From Pseudomonadota bacterium (GTDB taxonomy: Bacteria > Pseudomonadota > Alphaproteobacteria > Rhizobiales > Pleomorphomonadaceae): 64,000 nucleotides of DNA. The notes beneath the pieces were generated by a model. It was not told where the DNA came from. It made no database searches and saw nothing but the letters and a program-made list of their open reading frames with translations. The position numbers and the translations under genes were made by a program. Positions within the stretch are counted from its first letter, which is position 1. Every line of letters starts with the position of its first letter. Below, in pieces: positions 9,443 to 18,187 of the stretch. The stretch is from contig JAEZHI010000015.1 in the NCBI GenBank assembly GCA_023436885.1, forward strand, positions 113,422 through 177,421, in the 5' to 3' direction.

Positions 9443-9672
9443 GGACTGACGGCCTCCGGCGGGAACAGAACTGAGACGAAAATGAACGGAGACAAAACTG
9501 CTCCCTGGTCCAATGCTGGCCGATTAACCTTGAAAACCCGTTAATGACGGCCATCGGGAGGGTGGAGGTTGCCTGTTTTCCGGCACAAATGTCGATCTGC
9601 CAACAATATGAAGGTGCTGGCAAATAGACCATCGTGGTAAACAGCAGAGAACAACACAAGGAAGGAAAGACA

Positions 9673-10665
9673 ATGAGCGACTTCACCGCGGTGCTGCTCG
9701 AGCAAGACAGCGAGCGGAAGACCCGTGCGCAACTCACGCGTCTTTCCGACCCGGATCTGATGGAGGGCGCCGTGACTCTTTCCGTCCGCGCCTCGGCGGT
9801 GAATTTCAAGGATGGCCTTGCCGTGACAGGGCGTTTGCCAGTTGTCCGTCGCTGGCCGATGGTGCCGGGTGTTGACGCTGCCGCCGTCGTCACCGCTTCG
9901 CGAGACCCGCGCTGGAAGCAAGGCGACGAGGTGATTCTGACCGGGTGGGGCGTTGGCGAAACGCATCTTGGCGCCTGGAGCGAGACGATGCGCGTCTCGG
10001 GCGACTGGCTGGTGAAACGCCCCGAATCTCTGTCGCCGACCGAGGCGATGGCGCTTGGTACGGCCGGTATCACGGTCGCCGAAGGTCTCGAAAAGTTGGC
10101 TCGCCTTGGCGTGACGCCGGCCGATGGCCCTGTGGTCGTCACCGGCGCCGCTGGCGGCGTGGGCTCGCTGGCCGTGATGCTGCTGGCCAGCGAAGGCTGG
10201 AGCGTGACGGCCGTGACCGGCCGCCCAGGGGAAACTGACCGGCTACGCCGACTGGGCGCCAGCGACGTTATCGGCCGCGAGCTGTTCACCGGGCCGTTGA
10301 AGCCGCTTGGCCGCGACCGTTGGGCCGCCGCTTTCGATATGGTGGGGTCGACCGTTCTCGCGCATGTCCTATCGATGCTGAAACCGGGGGGCGCGGCCAT
10401 TGCCTGTGGAAACGCCGCCGGCATGGACCTGCCGGCCAGCGTTGCCCCGTTCATCCTGCGCGGTGTCAGCCTGATTGGTGTCGACAGCGTCCGTGTGCCG
10501 ACCGAGCGGCGCGAGGCGACCTGGAAGCGTCTCGCCACATCCGTCGACCGCGAACGGCTTGCCACCATGACACGCGTGATCCCTCTGGCGGACGCCATCG
10601 AAGCCGCGCGCAGCATTGTCGACGGCGGTGTCGCAGGCAGGACGGTGGTGGCGATCAATCCTTGA
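9673..10665 (+). CDS. MDR-family NADPH oxidoreductase, AcuI/YhdH type
   Basis: This is a zinc-independent medium-chain reductase resembling acrylyl-CoA reductase AcuI/YhdH. The protein has 330 residues. The N-terminal GroES-like half has VNFKDGLAVTG and the family mark WGVGETHLGAWSE. The Rossmann half has VVVTGAAGGVGSLAV (nucleotide-binding) and VTGRPGETDRLRRLGA. The start at 9673 follows AAGGAAAG. An acrylyl-CoA role (detoxifying acrylate or 3-hydroxypropionate intermediates) is known for close family members but cannot be proved here because no propionate or DMSP gene is adjacent. The gene stands alone. Confidence 0.85.
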   Translation: MSDFTAVLLEQDSERKTRAQLTRLSDPDLMEGAVTLSVRASAVNFKDGLAVTGRLPVVRRWPMVPGVDAAAVVTASRDPRWKQGDEVILTGWGVGETHLGAWSETMRVSGDWLVKRPESLSPTEAMALGTAGITVAEGLEKLARLGVTPADGPVVVTGAAGGVGSLAVMLLASEGWSVTAVTGRPGETDRLRRLGASDVIGRELFTGPLKPLGRDRWAAAFDMVGSTVLAHVLSMLKPGGAAIACGNAAGMDLPASVAPFILRGVSLIGVDSVRVPTERREATWKRLATSVDRERLATMTRVIPLADAIEAARSIVDGGVAGRTVVAINP

Positions 10666-10782
10666 CGGTAAAGCAAGGAAACGGACAGGGAAGGCTAAGG
10701 CGCGAGCGGCTGCTCTTGCCGTGAATCGTTCCATGGGCAATAGTGCGCCCGAGATTGGCCGCTCTGAAAGCAATCCCTTTCC

Positions 10783-11682
10783 ATGACTGATTTCCGCGAG
10801 ACGTTGCGCGGCATCATAGCGATGCTGCTGTGTTGCCTGTTTTTTCTGATCAACGACACCATCGTCAAAGCCGTGGCGGACGAACTGCCAATTGGCGAGG
10901 TTCTGTTCATCCGCTCGTTCATCGCGACGGCGGTGGTGATCGTCGTGGTCTGGAAGATGGGATTGTTGCCCACCGTGCTGCCGCAAACGTCGCGTTTCGT
11001 GATGATCCGTTCGATCTGCGAAGGCTTTGCCACCGTTGTTTATCTCAGCGGTCTGGTGCATCTGCCAATTGCCAATGCCTCGGCCATTTCACAAGGCGCG
11101 CCGCTCGCCATCACGGCGGCCGGCGCCTTCGTGCTGGGTGAAATTGTCGGCTGGCGCCGCTGGATGTCGGTTGCCGTCGGCTTCTGTGGCATCGTGATTA
11201 TCGTTCGACCGGGACCCGATGGCTTCAACAGCTGGGCTCTCTTGCCCTTGTTTTCGGTTGTTCTGGTGACCATCCGGGAACTTTCGACGCGCTTCATCGC
11301 GCCTGCGACCAACTCCGCCGTGGTAACGCTGGTCACTCAGGTCATGGTGACGCTCGCCTGCGGCCTGTTGTCAGCGACCGAGGTGTGGATGCCGATGACC
11401 GCCATGCAGTTCGGCCTGATCGTGATTGCCGGTCTCACTTGCATTTTCGGCGTCCAGTTCTCGATCGACGCCATGCGGCACGGCGATATCTCGCTGGTCG
11501 CCCAGTTCCGCTATTCCACCATCCCCTTCGCCATCCTGCTTGGCTGGATCATCTGGGGAGATGTGCCGGACCTCTTGACGCTGGTCGGCATCGCCGTGGT
11601 CGTCTGCTCCGGCATCTATATCTTCTACCGCGAGCGCGTGCGCCATCAGACGCTCGCCAGTCGGGCAGAGCCCGGGGTCTAG
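10783..11682 (+). CDS. DMT-superfamily (EamA) transporter
   Basis: This inner-membrane drug/metabolite transporter has 299 residues with ten predicted hydrophobic segments in two EamA repeats. The first repeat starts at LCCLFFLINDTIVKA and ends near IVRPGPDGF; the second starts at FSVVLVTIRELSTRF. The cytosolic tail is short (YRERVRHQ). Substrates of this group range from amino acids to S-adenosylmethionine and purine derivatives, and none can be assigned. It is monocistronic and converges on mrp, with a 7-bp stem (AGCCCGG/CCGGGCT, 11669-11691) across its stop codon. Confidence 0.85.
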   Translation: MTDFRETLRGIIAMLLCCLFFLINDTIVKAVADELPIGEVLFIRSFIATAVVIVVVWKMGLLPTVLPQTSRFVMIRSICEGFATVVYLSGLVHLPIANASAISQGAPLAITAAGAFVLGEIVGWRRWMSVAVGFCGIVIIVRPGPDGFNSWALLPLFSVVLVTIRELSTRFIAPATNSAVVTLVTQVMVTLACGLLSATEVWMPMTAMQFGLIVIAGLTCIFGVQFSIDAMRHGDISLVAQFRYSTIPFAILLGWIIWGDVPDLLTLVGIAVVVCSGIYIFYRERVRHQTLASRAEPGV

Positions 11683-11702
11683 CGCCGGGCTCCAGGCCGT
11701 CG

Positions 11703-12824
11703 TCACTCGATGACGATGCGCGGCGCCGCACGCTCGGGCTTGCCGGCGAGCGTATCGAGAACGCGTCCAGCGATGGCGAGATAGGACTCGGCGTGCGGGC
11801 CAGTCGGTTCGGTGGCCACCACCGGCAGGCCGGCGTCCGACGTTTCGCGAATCTTCATTTCCAGCGGGACTTCGCCGAGGAACGGCACGCCGATGCGGCG
11901 GGCTTCCTGCGCCGCGCCGCCATGGCCGAAGATGTCATGATGAGTGCCGCAGTTGGGGCAGATGAAGTAGGCCATGTTCTCGACGATACCGAGCACGGGC
12001 ACTTCGACCTTTTGGAACATGGCGACACCGCGCCGCGCATCGAGCAGCGCCAGATCCTGCGGCGTCGAGACGATGACGGCGCCGGTGAGCGGCACCTGCT
12101 GTGCCATGGTGAGCTGCACGTCGCCGGTTCCGGGCGGCATGTCGACCACAAGCACGTCGAGCTCGCCCCAGGCGCTTTCGCGCAGCATCTGTGTCAGCGC
12201 GGAGACGGCCATCGGCGCCCGCCAGATCATCGGCGTTTCCTCCTCGACGAGGAAGCCGATCGACATCACCTTCAGCCCGTAGTTTTCGAGTGGCACCAGC
12301 GTGCGATCCTCATCGACTTCGGGCTTCTGGCCGGAGAGCCCCATGAGGCGCGGTACCGACGGGCCGTAGATGTCGGCGTCGAGAATGCCGACCTTGAGGC
12401 CGCGCGCTGCCAGCGCCAGCGCAAAGTTGACGGCGGTCGTGGACTTGCCGACGCCGCCCTTGCCCGAGGCAACCGCGATGATCGACTTCACGCCGGGAAT
12501 GCCGTTCTTGGCCGGCGCCGCATGGCTGTGTCCATTGCCTTGCGCGGCGGGCGCTGCCTTGGGGGCGCTACCCGGAGCAACCTCGGCCGTCAGGGCAACG
12601 GTCGCCTTGGTCACGCCGGGAATGGCTTTGATCGCCGTTTCGGCAGCCGCGCGGATCGGCTCGAATCGCTGGGCCTTGTCGGCAGGCACCGAGATCGACA
12701 GCATCACCTTGCCGTCCTTCTCGTAGATGTCCGACACGGCGCCCGCCGCGACAATATCCTTGCCGGTGCCTGGCATGGTGATCTTGCTGAGGGCTGCGGC
12801 GACCTGATCCTTTAGGCTTGGCAT
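11703..12824 (-). CDS. mrp: Mrp/NBP35-family iron-sulfur carrier ATPase
   Basis: This is a cytosolic P-loop ATPase (Mrp/ApbC) that carries or inserts Fe-S clusters. The protein has 373 residues. An N-terminal MIP18/DUF59-like domain (about 1-85) is joined by an Ala/Pro/His-rich linker to the ATPase domain. That domain has the deviant Walker A GKGGVGKST, LDADIYGPSVPRL, VDMPPGTGDVQLT and the cluster-binding CPNCG motif. The start at 12824 gives the usual N-terminus (MPSLKDQVAAALS) and removes 25 unconserved upstream residues. It is monocistronic. Its molybdenum-cofactor neighbour mobA begins 132 bases away on the opposite strand. Confidence 0.95.
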   Translation of the reverse strand: MPSLKDQVAAALSKITMPGTGKDIVAAGAVSDIYEKDGKVMLSISVPADKAQRFEPIRAAAETAIKAIPGVTKATVALTAEVAPGSAPKAAPAAQGNGHSHAAPAKNGIPGVKSIIAVASGKGGVGKSTTAVNFALALAARGLKVGILDADIYGPSVPRLMGLSGQKPEVDEDRTLVPLENYGLKVMSIGFLVEEETPMIWRAPMAVSALTQMLRESAWGELDVLVVDMPPGTGDVQLTMAQQVPLTGAVIVSTPQDLALLDARRGVAMFQKVEVPVLGIVENMAYFICPNCGTHHDIFGHGGAAQEARRIGVPFLGEVPLEMKIRETSDAGLPVVATEPTGPHAESYLAIAGRVLDTLAGKPERAAPRIVIE

Positions 12825-12956
12825 GGCGTGCTCCGAATTGGCTTTTGCTCTACCTAATCCATAATGCAATCGACCGGGAGTGAATTTGCGGTAGGGCAAT
12901 CATGCTGGTGACGGACGGGGCTTGTTCGATTCCCTGAGATGCCGTTCACTTGTCCA

Positions 12957-13619
12957 ATGAAGAATATCGCAGGTCTCATCCTCGCCGGTGGACGATCGAG
13001 CCGCATGGGCGGCAAGCCCAAGGCTCTTATCGAACTTGCCGGGACGACATTGCTCGATCGGGCTATTGCCGCGATTGTCGGTGAAGTCAGCGATCTTGCC
13101 GTCAATCTGCCACCCGGCCTTGATGTTCCCGGCCTGCGCGTTCCGACCCTTCGCGACGAGACGCCGACCTATGAAGGGCCGCTCGCCGGTGTTCTCGCCG
13201 GTCTCCGGTGGGCTGCGGCACCTTCATCCCGTCCGAGCCACCTCTTGACGGTGCCCGTCGATCTGCCGTTCCTGCCGCCCGATCTGGTTCCGCGCCTCAC
13301 GGATCAGATCGATCATCCCGATACGCTGGTCTTTGCCTGGGGAAGCGAGGGGGGGGCTCCGCTCTGCGCGCTCTGGCCGTTGTCGGTGACGGAGCGTCTT
13401 GTCGCCTTCCTTGCGGAAGGAAGCAATCGGCGAGTCAAGAGCTTCATTTCAGGCGAACGAACCGAGAGCGTTGTCTTCGAAACCGTCGAGATCGAGGGTA
13501 GGGCGATCGATCCCTTCTTTAATATAAACACACCTGACGATCTGACCGAGGCAGCCGAGATGGCCGCTCTTGTGCGTCCGTGGTCATCCCGGCGTGCAGA
13601 ATCCGGATCGACGCAATAA
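12957..13619 (+). CDS. mobA: Molybdenum cofactor guanylyltransferase
   Basis: MobA transfers GMP from GTP to molybdopterin to form the guanine dinucleotide cofactor. The protein has 220 residues. The N-terminal nucleotide-binding motif is LILAGGRSSRMGGKPK, and the metal-binding Asp lies in VPVDLPFLPPDLV. GAPLCALWPL and the C-terminal FFNINTPDDL are also family marks. The start at 12957 gives the normal short N-terminus; an ATG at 12939 would add six residues and neither start has a clear ribosome site. A 15-residue tail after the NTP-transferase fold looks unstructured. The cofactor gene moaA lies 12 kb downstream on the same strand. Confidence 0.92.
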   Translation: MKNIAGLILAGGRSSRMGGKPKALIELAGTTLLDRAIAAIVGEVSDLAVNLPPGLDVPGLRVPTLRDETPTYEGPLAGVLAGLRWAAAPSSRPSHLLTVPVDLPFLPPDLVPRLTDQIDHPDTLVFAWGSEGGAPLCALWPLSVTERLVAFLAEGSNRRVKSFISGERTESVVFETVEIEGRAIDPFFNINTPDDLTEAAEMAALVRPWSSRRAESGSTQ

Positions 13620-13874
13620 GGTCCCCCGTTGCATCCGAACGCGGAATGAGATGAAGATGCAGGCGGATCGGCGTCAGCACAAGGTTTAGGCAGTGCGTCG
13701 GTTCGCCGGAAGGTTCGGGCGCCGCTGGATGGTCAAGTGAGGGATCTGAATTCCTCCGACAGCTGCGCCGGAAATTGACAGGGGGCTACCAGCCAGCCGC
13801 TGGCTCCGCCGCAATGCGGTGGGCGGATTGGGTTGGATGTACCGGTCGGTTAAACAGGTTCAGAGGGGACAAAC

Positions 13875-14654
13875 ATGAAATTCGCCAAGACACTCGTCAC
13901 CGCCGCCGCCTTGCTGGCGCTGTCGCTCGGTGGCGCTATGGCCAAGGACTGGAAGAAGGTCGTCATCGCTACCGAGGGCGCCTATCCGCCGTTCAACTAT
14001 GTCGACACCGACGGCAAGCTGAAGGGCTTCGACGTCGATATCGCGCTCGCCCTTTGCGATGAGATGAAGGTGGAATGCCAGATCGTCGCCCAGGACTGGG
14101 ATGGCATGATTCCGGCACTGCTCGCCGGCAAGTTCGACGCCATTATCGCCTCGATGTCGATCACGCCGGAGCGCAAGAAGGTCATCGACTTCTCCGAGAA
14201 GTATTACAACACTCCGCCGGCCATCGTCGCTCCCAAGGATTCTGACATCAAGGGTGTCACGCCCGAAGATCTAGCCGGCAAGACCATTGGCGCGCAGGTT
14301 TCGACCATGCATGCCGACTACGTCGAGAAGAGGCTGACCAAGAGCGAGCTCAAAACCTATCCGACCGCCGACGAATACAAGCTCGACCTCGCCAACGGCC
14401 GCCTCGATGCCGTGAATGACGATGTCGTCGTCCTGTCCGAGTGGCTGAAGACCGAAGCTGGCGCCTGCTGCAAGCTGGTCGGCATGGTCAAGCCTGTCCT
14501 TGAGATTCATGGTCCTGGTGCCGGTGTCGGCGTCCGCAAGGAAGACACCGACCTGCGTGACAAGTTCACGGCTGCGATCAAGGCGATCCGCGCCAACGGC
14601 AAGTACCAGGAGATCAACAAGAAGTACTTCGACTTCGACGTCTATGGCGGCTAA
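13875..14654 (+). CDS. Polar amino-acid ABC transporter substrate-binding protein
   Basis: This periplasmic binding protein of the family-3 (HisJ/ArgT/OccT) group has 259 residues. A signal peptide ends at ALSLGGAMA. The mature protein has IATEGAYPPFNYVD, GFDVDIALALCDEM, DWDGMIPALLAGKFDAI and MSITPERKKVIDFSEKYY, all typical of lysine/arginine/ornithine or opine binders. Three cysteines occur in the mature part, two of them adjacent (GACCKL). AGAGGGGAC precedes the ATG. It is followed by a strong hairpin and then two cognate permeases. The exact ligand, basic amino acid or opine-like, is inferred from family only. Confidence 0.92.
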   Translation: MKFAKTLVTAAALLALSLGGAMAKDWKKVVIATEGAYPPFNYVDTDGKLKGFDVDIALALCDEMKVECQIVAQDWDGMIPALLAGKFDAIIASMSITPERKKVIDFSEKYYNTPPAIVAPKDSDIKGVTPEDLAGKTIGAQVSTMHADYVEKRLTKSELKTYPTADEYKLDLANGRLDAVNDDVVVLSEWLKTEAGACCKLVGMVKPVLEIHGPGAGVGVRKEDTDLRDKFTAAIKAIRANGKYQEINKKYFDFDVYGG

Positions 14655-14685
14655 GCCTCGGCTTTGAACGCAATTGACTGAACCG

Positions 14686-14719
14686 GCGCGGGATTTGCTT
14701 TCAAAAGCCAGTCCCGCGC
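14686..14719 (+). promoter_or_regulatory. Hairpin between binding-protein and permease genes
   Basis: A stem of 8 perfect pairs (GCGCGGGA at 14686-14693 with TCCCGCGC at 14712-14719) continues inward through a GCTTT/AAAGC helix. It begins 31 bases after the binding-protein stop and has no T-run. It is probably an mRNA stabiliser or partial attenuator that keeps binding protein in excess; that is inferred. Confidence 0.6.
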
Positions 14720-14809
14720 TTGTTGCAGGCGGCGATCCCGCAGCGGCGGGAAGGGTGCGATGGCTGGACAGCTGCCGCGCTCAAGGGTTTGGACGGGGAG
14801 ACCGGCCGG

Positions 14810-15520
14810 ATGGCCAACTACATGGAACTGCTGTCCTTCGGTGACAGCGGCTGGGGTGACGAACTGGCGAGTGGCGTCGTGGTCACGGTGACGCTGGCGC
14901 TTGCCACTTTGCCGCTCGGTTTGCTGATCGGCTTTCTGATCGCCGTCGCCAAGAACTCGACCGAACCGCTTCTGCGCAACGCCGCCCACGTCTACACCAC
15001 CATCTTTCGCGGTTTGCCCGAACTCTTGACGCTGTTCCTCATCTACTACGGAGGACAGATGGCCATGTCGGCGCTGTGGCGCCTGCTGTTCGGCCGCGCT
15101 TTTGAAATCAATAGCTACTTTGCCGGCATGATCGCGCTGGCGTTGGTGTTCTCATCCTATGCGAGCGAGGTCTTCTTGTCGGCCTTCAGAGGCATCACGC
15201 TCGGCCAGTATGAAGGCGCCTATGCGCTGGGTCTTTCGCGTTTCCGGACGATGATGCTGGTGATCCTGCCGCAGTTGATCCGGCTAGCGTTGCCCGGCCT
15301 CTCCAACCTCTGGCTAAACCTTCTGAAAGACACCTCGCTGGTGTCGGTCATCGGCCTGACCGACCTGCTCAGAAATACCAACATTGCCGTGGGTGTCACC
15401 AAGCAGGCGTTCTTCTTCTTCTTCGTGGCCTGTTCGCTCTACCTCATCATGTCGATCATTTCTTCCTTCGGGCTTCGGCGTGTCTCGGCCTGGGCCGAGC
15501 GCGGACAAGTGAGGCATTGA
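14810..15520 (+). CDS. Polar amino-acid ABC permease (OccQ/HisQ type)
   Basis: This inner-membrane permease of the HisMQ family has 236 residues. It begins with a short periplasmic part, then VTVTLALATLPLGLLIGF, and has the export-loop motif TTIFRGLPELLTLFLIYYGG and the EAA loop EGAYALGLSRFRTMMLVILP. LPGLSNLWLNLLKDTSLVSV is also typical of the family. The ATG at 14810 is preceded by GGGGAG 11 bases upstream and gives the normal N-terminus; an in-frame start at 14720 would run through the upstream hairpin. Its TGA overlaps the next ATG by one base. Confidence 0.9.
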   Translation: MANYMELLSFGDSGWGDELASGVVVTVTLALATLPLGLLIGFLIAVAKNSTEPLLRNAAHVYTTIFRGLPELLTLFLIYYGGQMAMSALWRLLFGRAFEINSYFAGMIALALVFSSYASEVFLSAFRGITLGQYEGAYALGLSRFRTMMLVILPQLIRLALPGLSNLWLNLLKDTSLVSVIGLTDLLRNTNIAVGVTKQAFFFFFVACSLYLIMSIISSFGLRRVSAWAERGQVRH

Positions 15521-16347
15521 TGGCCTACGTTGACGCCCCCTCCACCGAACGCCCGCCTGCCGCCGCGCGTCGCCGCTGGACCGGTGCGCGCATCACCGGC
15601 CTCGCTCTGCTGACGCTTTGGACGCTCCTCGGTCTCTCGATCGTCTATATGCTGGTTGCCGGCTACGACCCTGAAGAAATTGCCAAATACGGCCCCCGCA
15701 TCCTGAACGGCATCGGCGTGACGCTGCAGCTCGTGGTGATGTCCATCGTTCTCGGCGCGCTGATCTCGATCCCGGTCGCCATCGGCCGCCTGTCGCACAA
15801 CCCCGTTCTGGGCGGCATCGCCTTCGGCTATTCCTATTTCTTCCGTGGCACACCGCTTCTGGCCCAGACTTTCCTCGTCTACTACGGCGCCGGACAGTTC
15901 ACCGATGCATTGAAGGCGATGGGGCTCTGGGTGTTCTTCCGCGATGCCTATTTCTGCGCGGTGCTGACCTTCTCGCTGAACACCGCCGCCTATCAGGCCG
16001 AGATCCTCGCTGGTGCCATCCGCTCGGTGCCGTCGGGCCAATGGCAGGCCGCCGATTCACTCGGTCTCAGGCCCTTCACGACCATGTTCAAAATTATCCT
16101 GCCGCAAGCGCTGATCACCGCGCTGAGGCCCTACGGCAACGAAGTGATCCTGATGATCAAGGCGTCAGCCATCGCCTCGATCATTACCGTGCTCGATCTG
16201 ATGGGGCAGACTCGCTACGCCTTTTCCAAGACCTATGACCTCCAGATCTACATCTGGGCCGCCGTGATCTACCTGATCACGGTGGAGGTGCTGCGGCGCC
16301 TGTGGGAAATGATGGAACGCCGCCTGACACGACATTTGAGGCGCTAG
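15520..16347 (+). CDS. Polar amino-acid ABC permease (OccM/HisM type)
   Basis: This is the second permease of the amino-acid importer, with 275 residues. An extra N-terminal stretch of about 25 polar residues precedes the first membrane helix. Family motifs are YSYFFRGTPLLAQTFLVYYG, EILAGAIRSVPSGQWQAADS and LRPYGNEVILMIKASAI. The start at 15520 forms TGATG with the upstream stop. The expected ATPase gene does not follow: after 176 bases comes an unrelated lipoprotein gene on the other strand. The transporter must therefore use an ATPase encoded elsewhere. Confidence 0.9.
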   Translation: MAYVDAPSTERPPAAARRRWTGARITGLALLTLWTLLGLSIVYMLVAGYDPEEIAKYGPRILNGIGVTLQLVVMSIVLGALISIPVAIGRLSHNPVLGGIAFGYSYFFRGTPLLAQTFLVYYGAGQFTDALKAMGLWVFFRDAYFCAVLTFSLNTAAYQAEILAGAIRSVPSGQWQAADSLGLRPFTTMFKIILPQALITALRPYGNEVILMIKASAIASIITVLDLMGQTRYAFSKTYDLQIYIWAAVIYLITVEVLRRLWEMMERRLTRHLRR

Positions 16348-16348
16348 A

Positions 16349-16396
16349 GCATTGGACCGAACCGTGGCGTGGGACCAGGTTTCGGAAATCCGATGC
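16349..16396. repeat. Dispersed palindromic repeat, copy A
   Basis: Imperfect palindrome with outer arms GCATTGGA (16349-16356) and TCCGATGC (16389-16396), and CCGAA/TTCGG inner arms. The same element occurs at 62701-62745. Palindromes of this kind are scattered between genes in many Rhizobiales genomes. Here it begins two bases after a permease stop codon. Confidence 0.7.
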
Positions 16397-16441
16397 GCAA
16401 GCAAAATTCAGAGCGGCGGGCTGGGTTCACTTGGCCCGTCG

Positions 16442-16484
16442 CTCCGAAAAACAACAAGGCCCGAAGCATGGCTCCGGGCCTTGA
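16442..16484 (-). terminator. Rho-independent terminator of the glycine-zipper lipoprotein gene
   Basis: Read on the minus strand, a perfect 8-bp stem (AAGGCCCG at 16482-16475 with CGGGCCTT at 16463-16456) is followed by GTTGTTTTTC. It lies 40 bases beyond the stop of the minus-strand lipoprotein gene. On the plus strand the stem lacks a T-run, so it mainly serves the minus strand. Confidence 0.75.
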
Positions 16485-16523
16485 GGAAAAGATAGGCCTA
16501 GTAATTACAGCCGGCAGGGGACA

Positions 16524-16796
16524 TCAGGGGCATGCCACATAGACTTGGCGGCCGTAATTGTCGTAAGCGATGCAGTTCTTCGGCGCTGTAGCGCCGGCAA
16601 TCGCCGCGCCGCCGATACCGCCGATGGCCGTGCCGATCAGCGCACCCTTACCGCCGCCCGCAATGGCGCCAACTGCGGCACCGCCGAGGGCGCCAACGGC
16701 TGCGCCGGTGGTTACGCGTTGCTGAGTCGGGGTCTGGTTGGCGCAGGCGCCGAGGCCGAGGGCCAGCACCGTGGCTGCTACTGCGAGAACTTTCAT
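16524..16796 (-). CDS. Small glycine-zipper lipoprotein
   Basis: This 90-residue outer-membrane-type lipoprotein has the lipobox LGAC near residue 20 after a hydrophobic signal. It then carries a glycine zipper (GAAVGALGGAAVGAIAGGG and GTAIGGIGGAAIAGA), which usually forms paired membrane-inserting helices. The tail contains NCIAYDNYGRQVYVACP with two cysteines that may pair. The start at 16796 is chosen because the signal peptide begins there; an upstream in-frame ATG at 16832 adds a polar lead. Related rhizobial proteins are uncharacterised. A terminator lies just downstream. Confidence 0.85.
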   Translation of the reverse strand: MKVLAVAATVLALGLGACANQTPTQQRVTTGAAVGALGGAAVGAIAGGGKGALIGTAIGGIGGAAIAGATAPKNCIAYDNYGRQVYVACP

Positions 16797-16971
16797 GTCT
16801 GCCTCCAAATCTGGTCCTGTCGGTGACTTCAACGCGTCAGCGGCGAAAGGGTTCCCCGCGCCGCGGCATCGCCGCCATCTGGTTCGCTACCGCATCTTTT
16901 GATAGATGCGGTACGGACAAGCGTTTGTGACAATAAGCGAAAACACTGCAAATAGATAGATGAGGGTCGTG

Positions 16972-17844
16972 ATGGCAAAGGTCGTATTTCTCGGGTTAGG
17001 GGTGATGGGCTACCCGATGGCCGGTCACCTCAGGACGCGCGGCGGTCACGAAATAACGGTCTACAACCGGACCGGGGCCAAGGCCGATGCCTGGGTGAAT
17101 GCCTTCGGTGGACGCGCTGCTGCCACGCCGCGCGAGGCTGCGACTGGCGCCGATTTCGTGTTTGCCTGCGTTGGTAACGATGATGATCTTCGCTCGGTCG
17201 TTCTGGGGCCCGACGGTGCCTTTGCCGGCATGAAGGCCGGCGCCGTCTTTGTCGACCACACCACGGCCTCGGCCGGTGTCGCCCGTGAACTGCAGGAGAA
17301 GGCGACCGCCCTCGGCCTCGACTTTCTGGATGCGCCGGTGTCCGGCGGCCAGGCCGGTGCTGAGAACGGCGCGCTGACCATCATGGTCGGCGGTAATGAC
17401 AAGAGCTTCGCCGCGGCCGAGCCGGTGATGCAGGCCTACGCCAAGATGATCGTGCATCTGGGGCCATCGGGTTCCGGACAGCTCGCCAAGATGGTCAACC
17501 AGATCTGTATCGCCGGCGTGGTGCAGGGCCTCGCCGAGGCCATCCACTTTGCCAAGTCCGCCGGTCTCGATGTCGAGAAGACCATCGCCGCCATCTCCAA
17601 GGGCGCGGCCCAGAGCTGGCAGATGGAGAATCGCTGGAAGACTATGGACGCCGGCAAATTCGAGTTCGGCTTCGCCGTCGACTGGATGCGCAAGGATCTC
17701 GGCATCGTGCTCGACGAGGCGCGGCGCACCGGTGCCCGCGTGCCGCTGACTGCGCTGGTCGACCAGTTCTATGCCGACGTGCAGGCGGCCGGCGGCAACA
17801 GATGGGATACCTCGAGCCTGATCTACCGCCTCGAGAAGAAATGA
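16972..17844 (+). CDS. NAD(P)-dependent beta-hydroxyacid dehydrogenase (GarR/HIBADH family)
   Basis: This is a cytosolic dehydrogenase of the 3-hydroxyisobutyrate/tartronate-semialdehyde reductase family, with 290 residues. The Rossmann motif is FLGLGVMGYPMAGHL. The substrate loop is DAPVSGGQAGAENGAL, and the catalytic-Lys region is GSGQLAKMVNQI. FGFAVDWMRKDLGI is also typical. The ATG at 16972 is preceded by GAGGG at six bases; an ATG at 16960 would overlap that site. The substrate (tartronate semialdehyde, 3-hydroxyisobutyrate, succinic semialdehyde or other) cannot be decided from the sequence. The gene is monocistronic, and a stem (17851-17885) follows the stop. Confidence 0.9.
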   Translation: MAKVVFLGLGVMGYPMAGHLRTRGGHEITVYNRTGAKADAWVNAFGGRAAATPREAATGADFVFACVGNDDDLRSVVLGPDGAFAGMKAGAVFVDHTTASAGVARELQEKATALGLDFLDAPVSGGQAGAENGALTIMVGGNDKSFAAAEPVMQAYAKMIVHLGPSGSGQLAKMVNQICIAGVVQGLAEAIHFAKSAGLDVEKTIAAISKGAAQSWQMENRWKTMDAGKFEFGFAVDWMRKDLGIVLDEARRTGARVPLTALVDQFYADVQAAGGNRWDTSSLIYRLEKK

Positions 17845-17850
17845 TTGAAA

Positions 17851-17885
17851 GAGACGGCCGGCGGCTTCTTGCCGATGGCCGTTTC
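17851..17885 (+). terminator. Possible terminator after the dehydrogenase gene
   Basis: GAGACGGCC (17851-17859) pairs with GGCCGTTTC (17877-17885), with a smaller GGC/GCC stem inside. It starts 7 bases after the stop. Only a short TTTC follows, so termination may be weak. Confidence 0.4.
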
Positions 17886-18077
17886 ATACAGGGGTGATAT
17901 TCGCTTTTTGCAAGGCGCGTCGCTGCTTGGGCGGCTGCCGATGAATAACTGGCCACACAAAGCCAGCTTTACCAGCGCATTAGCTGCGGGAAGAGCCATT
18001 CTCGACTAGCTGCAAATGAGTTGCATTTTCAGCTAAGTATTTGGAATCACTTGATCTTATTTATGGTGGCAGGTATC
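17886..18077. other. Gene-free stretch upstream of the riboswitch
   Basis: The 402 bases between the dehydrogenase and mntP hold the terminator-like stem above and the riboswitch below. This part has no convincing reading frame. Its right half is AT-richer and probably contains the mntP promoter. Confidence 0.5.
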
Positions 18078-18187
18078 CGACCCTCATCGGGGAGTAGCCA
18101 CCGTCGTTTCAGACGGGACCGCGTCAACATGCTCGCAGTTATTGCGTGGCGCGGTCGGCCCAAAAGGTCCGGCAAGACCGTGGTGAC
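18078..18187 (+). ncRNA. yybP-ykoY manganese riboswitch
   Basis: The 5' UTR of mntP contains the conserved elements of this family in order. GGGGAGUAGCC (18089-18099) and the CGUCAACAU stretch (18122-18130) are followed by the 3' GGCAAGACC (18171-18179), separated by pairing arms. Members sense Mn2+ and control Mn exporters, as in the E. coli mntP and alx leaders. About 60 bases separate the aptamer from the ATG, enough for an expression platform. Boundaries are approximate and were set by eye. Confidence 0.85.
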
